Source: an uncultured Roseburia sp. (GTDB lineage: Bacteria > Bacillota > Clostridia > Lachnospirales > Lachnospiraceae). Taken from it: a stretch of 13,658 nt of DNA. The stretch is taken from NCBI GenBank assembly GCA_900550935.1, contig URUD01000062.1:1-13658 (forward strand), written 5' to 3'. The notes below the pieces were generated by a model, which was not told the origin of the DNA, did not search any database, and saw nothing but the letters and a program-made list of their open reading frames with translations. This document shows positions 11,569-13,658 of the stretch, piece by piece (positions within the stretch are counted from its first letter, which is position 1; each line of letters opens with the position of its first letter). The translations under genes and the position numbers were made by a program.

Positions 11569-13035
11569 GTGGCGATTTATCATTGCTCAATTAAAATTAT
11601 TAGCAGGGGTAAAGGGCGCAGCGCCGTTGCGTGTGCAGCTTATCGCTCCGGCACAAAACTCACGGATTTAGCAACCGGCAAGGTATTTGACTACTCGAAT
11701 AAACCCGGCGTGGTTTTCTCCGAAGTATTACTGCCGGAAAATGCTCCGGCTATATTCGCTGTTGATCGGAACATTTTGTGGGATGCAGTAGAGCGCAAAG
11801 AAACCCATTCTGCAGCGCAGCTTGCGCGTGAAGTGGAAGTTGCGCTGCCGTGTGAATTTACCCGGCAGGAGCAGATCGATACCGTGCGCGAGTACATCAT
11901 GAAGAATTTTGTTCACGAAGGAATGTGTGCCGATTGGGCACTGCATGACAGAGGGGACGGAAACCCGCATGCTCATATCATGCTGACAATGAGAGCTATT
12001 AAACCAAATGGCAAATGGGCTGAAAAATCTCGCACGATTTATAAGCTTGACCCAAACGGGCAGAAAATTCCGCTAATTGACCCAGAGACCGGCGAACAAA
12101 AAGTGCGTGTGCGTAAAGGAAAGGGTGTCGAGAAGCTTTGGCAGACCGAAAAAGTACCGGCTAATGACTGGAATGACCGCAGTAAAGCTGAAGAATGGCG
12201 TGCAGCATGGGCAGAAGAGTGTAACCGACGTTTAGATCAGCAGCATCAGATCGACCATAGGAGTTATGCTCGGCAGGCGGTAGAGCAGGAGCCGACCATA
12301 CATGAGGGCTATGCAGCACGCAAAATGGAACGCGAAGGACGGGTATCAGACCGCTGCGAGATCAACCGGGAAACCAAAGCGCTCAATGAGCAGCATTCAA
12401 GAAGTTTGGAAGTAGCGAACGGTGAACTGTATAATGCCACCAGTGAGCGTTTACGCCTGTATAGAGATGTTATTCGAGACCTTGAAAGCGAAAGTAAAGA
12501 GCTTTCCGTGGCGATACAACAAGCGGAAGATGCAGAAACAGCACTTGCTGCGCCTGTGGAACGCTGTAAGCCGTGGGAGAGAGTTAAGCGAAAGGAACAA
12601 GCCGAACAGCACGAAAACACGTTACAGAAGCGTACAGAGGCGTTTGCGGTGCTGTACGAGTTTGGCTGCGCCACGATTGAAGCTGCAAAATCCTTGTTGC
12701 AGAGCATTTTACAACGCATAAGGCAGCTTCGCCAAGAACAAGCAGAACTGCGAGCCGATCTGGAACGCCTGGGAGAAGAATTGCCCGTCGTTAAGTACGC
12801 TGCGGATCTTCTGCAGTCGGCTGCATCGACGAAGCAGATCGGCGTGCGTGAACGGCTTCAAGTTATTCGGCAGCAACGCGAGCAGCCAGAGCCGGAGCGT
12901 TCACCGCAGGAAACTCTTGACGGTACAGCTGCACAACAAGAGCAGGAAGTGCGCAGCGTAGCGGATTATGCTGCAAAATACCGCGCACAAAACAAAAACA
13001 GCGCACCCAAGCATCACCGCGGACGGTCACGATGA
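11569..13035 (+). CDS. mobA: MobA/MobL relaxase (MOBQ family)
   Basis: This relaxase nicks one strand at oriT, stays bound to its 5' end through a tyrosine and pilots the strand to the recipient. The start is GTG 11569, with AAAGGA about 6 nt upstream; the product then opens with the family's usual MAIYHCSIKII. Tyr25 in CAAYRSG is the nucleophile position of RSF1010 MobA, and the metal-binding histidines appear as H126 plus H134 and H136 in HDRGDGNPHAHIML. Residues 1 to about 260 form the relaxase domain. The remainder to 488 is mostly charged coiled coil, without a primase domain. It can be mobilized only by a conjugation machine supplied elsewhere, since no type IV secretion genes are present. 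The end (APKHHRGRSR) is basic. Confidence 0.95.
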   Translation: MAIYHCSIKIISRGKGRSAVACAAYRSGTKLTDLATGKVFDYSNKPGVVFSEVLLPENAPAIFAVDRNILWDAVERKETHSAAQLAREVEVALPCEFTRQEQIDTVREYIMKNFVHEGMCADWALHDRGDGNPHAHIMLTMRAIKPNGKWAEKSRTIYKLDPNGQKIPLIDPETGEQKVRVRKGKGVEKLWQTEKVPANDWNDRSKAEEWRAAWAEECNRRLDQQHQIDHRSYARQAVEQEPTIHEGYAARKMEREGRVSDRCEINRETKALNEQHSRSLEVANGELYNATSERLRLYRDVIRDLESESKELSVAIQQAEDAETALAAPVERCKPWERVKRKEQAEQHENTLQKRTEAFAVLYEFGCATIEAAKSLLQSILQRIRQLRQEQAELRADLERLGEELPVVKYAADLLQSAASTKQIGVRERLQVIRQQREQPEPERSPQETLDGTAAQQEQEVRSVADYAAKYRAQNKNSAPKHHRGRSR

Positions 13036-13084
13036 ATTTTGAAATATTAGAATTTAAATTTGAGCAAATTATTAGGGTAGTGAG

Positions 13085-13177
13085 AAGTTTGGTGATCGAA
13101 AAAGCGGCATGAAATCTATGCCTTTAAAAGATTTGGTGATGTATTTATCACCAAATCTAATTTTCGTCACCAAACTT
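13085..13177. repeat. Nested inverted repeats behind mobA
   Basis: The outer arms AAGTTTGGTGA (13085-13095) and TCACCAAACTT (13167-13177) enclose the inner arms AGATTTGGTGAT (13129-13140) and ATCACCAAATCT (13147-13158), both perfect. A small hairpin GGCAT/ATGCC (13106-13122) lies between. TCGAAAAAGC occurs as a direct repeat at 13096 and 13182. TTTGGTGAT is the shared unit. No gene is seen in 13036-13303. Confidence 0.8.
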
Positions 13178-13185
13178 TTTCTCGA

Positions 13186-13205
13186 AAAAGCCGCACACCG
13201 TGCGG
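13186..13205 (-). terminator. Hairpin terminator for the right-edge minus-strand frame
   Basis: CCGCAC (13191-13196) and GTGCGG (13200-13205) form a 6-bp stem with a 3-nt loop. On the minus strand it is followed by CTTTTTC, as for a short rho-independent terminator. On the plus strand the T-run is poor, so it may only partly stop mobA transcripts. Confidence 0.5.
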
Positions 13206-13303
13206 GTTTGTAGGTGCATCGCCACCAGTTTGGTGGTGATGCTTTATCCTGCATTCTGAAAAAACATTTTTTGAGGGGCTTTTTGGAAATTTAATAGTAG
13301 AAA

Positions 13304-13658
13304 TTAGTTGTGATGAAGTTGCCGATGCTCGGCTTGAAAATGGTGCGCTTTTTGAAATTGCGAGAGCTGCGCTTCGGTGAGCTTCGGGCAGTCCGTATCC
13401 GGTTCATCCGAGCGAGTGTCTAATGCTTGCAGCGTTGCAATTTGAGCATCTGTAAGGGGCTTAACATAAATCGACAGATAAAGGAACAAAAAATTACGCA
13501 GGAGCCTTGAAAAGCCATATTCTGCGTGGTATATATACTGACAGCTGAAAGAGATCAAGATGTCCATTCGCTCATCGGACAAAAGGGAATCCCCCGGGGT
13601 TGTTGAACAGAACCAGTAAAACAGGACAATAGACAAAATCCCCCCTGATGTAGGATAA
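13304..13658 (-). CDS. Right-edge frame with an antitoxin-like C-terminus, perhaps broken
   Basis: The minus-strand frame is open from the right edge to a stop at 13304-13306. Its last 55 residues (VKPLTDAQIATLQALDTRSD, then EPDTDCPKLTEAQLSQFQ) resemble small Firmicutes proteins of the BrnA or CopG-like antitoxin type, with the usual LT(D/E)xQ and DxDCPxLT pattern. In those proteins a Met normally stands just before this part. Here the codon is GTT, and the nearest start codon is a TTG at 13489 without a ribosome binding site. The upstream part, hydrophobic and Cys/Ser-rich (SIVLFYWFCSTTPG), does not look like the same protein. Either a fusion or a truncated gene read through unrelated sequence is possible. 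The family call is by eye. Confidence 0.4.
   Translation of the reverse strand, partial: YPTSGGILSIVLFYWFCSTTPGDSLLSDERMDILISFSCQYIYHAEYGFSRLLRNFLFLYLSIYVKPLTDAQIATLQALDTRSDEPDTDCPKLTEAQLSQFQKAHHFQAEHRQLHHN

Noticed and set aside
12309..12719. Minus-strand frame within mobA
   Set aside because: It is antisense to the coiled-coil part of the relaxase and rich in Ser and Cys, typical of shadow frames.
1..13658. Insertion sequence or phage integrase
   Set aside because: No transposase DDE pattern, serine or tyrosine recombinase motif, or terminal repeat pair typical of an IS was found on either strand.

Overview
The window reads as a low-to-mid GC Gram-positive anaerobe, most likely a Clostridia-type gut Firmicute. 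The signs are strong AGGAGG-type ribosome binding sites, frequent GTG and TTG starts, canonical sigma-A promoters, a MOBQ-type relaxase with a nic core like that of Gram-positive plasmids, and a Rep_3 initiator with iterons. No rRNA, tRNA, CRISPR array or transposase was seen.

Layout. (1) Positions 1-2500 look chromosome-like. They hold two gene tails and terminators at the left edge, then a minus-strand operon of D-amino-acid transaminase (dat) and a DmpA-type (S58) aminopeptidase behind a good promoter. (2) Positions 2559-4955 are a theta-type plasmid replicon: a Rep_3 initiator on the minus strand, a translationally coupled 65-residue beta-barrel-like protein, three perfect 22-bp iterons plus a partial one, an iteron-derived operator over the rep promoter, 12-bp tandem repeats and a cluster of hairpins. 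A 70-bp inverted repeat (68/70 matches) brackets the rep unit. (3) Positions 4955-5056 hold the C-terminal stub of a coiled-coil plasmid maintenance gene. (4) Positions 5107-9638 are an AT-rich six-gene plus-strand cargo operon: a small secreted Cys-free, Tyr/Trp-rich protein, a membrane-anchored extracellular protein, two six-helix ABC-2 permeases, a BcrA/LanF-like ATPase, and a second membrane-anchored extracellular protein. (5) Positions 9679-10982 are plasmid maintenance: a pSK1 Par/KfrA-like HTH plus coiled-coil protein behind phased TACAAG repeats, then a Phd/YefM-ParE/RelE toxin-antitoxin pair. (6) Positions 11011-13035 are mobilization: a relaxosome accessory protein and a MobA/MobL relaxase, divergent around an oriT with a TAAGTGCG/CCCT nic core. 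(7) Positions 13036-13658 hold nested inverted repeats and, at the right edge, a minus-strand frame with an antitoxin-like C-terminus.

How it works together: rep, iterons, par-like gene, TA pair and mob genes make a self-maintaining mobilizable plasmid (or an integrated copy of one). The cargo operon is the accessory payload. Its gene order (secreted small protein, dedicated ABC exporter or immunity pump, anchored extracellular proteins) resembles bacteriocin production and immunity loci, but I do not recognise the secreted protein family. It is the best candidate for an undescribed system. Whether the dat side is carried by the plasmid or marks a plasmid-chromosome junction cannot be decided from the window alone.
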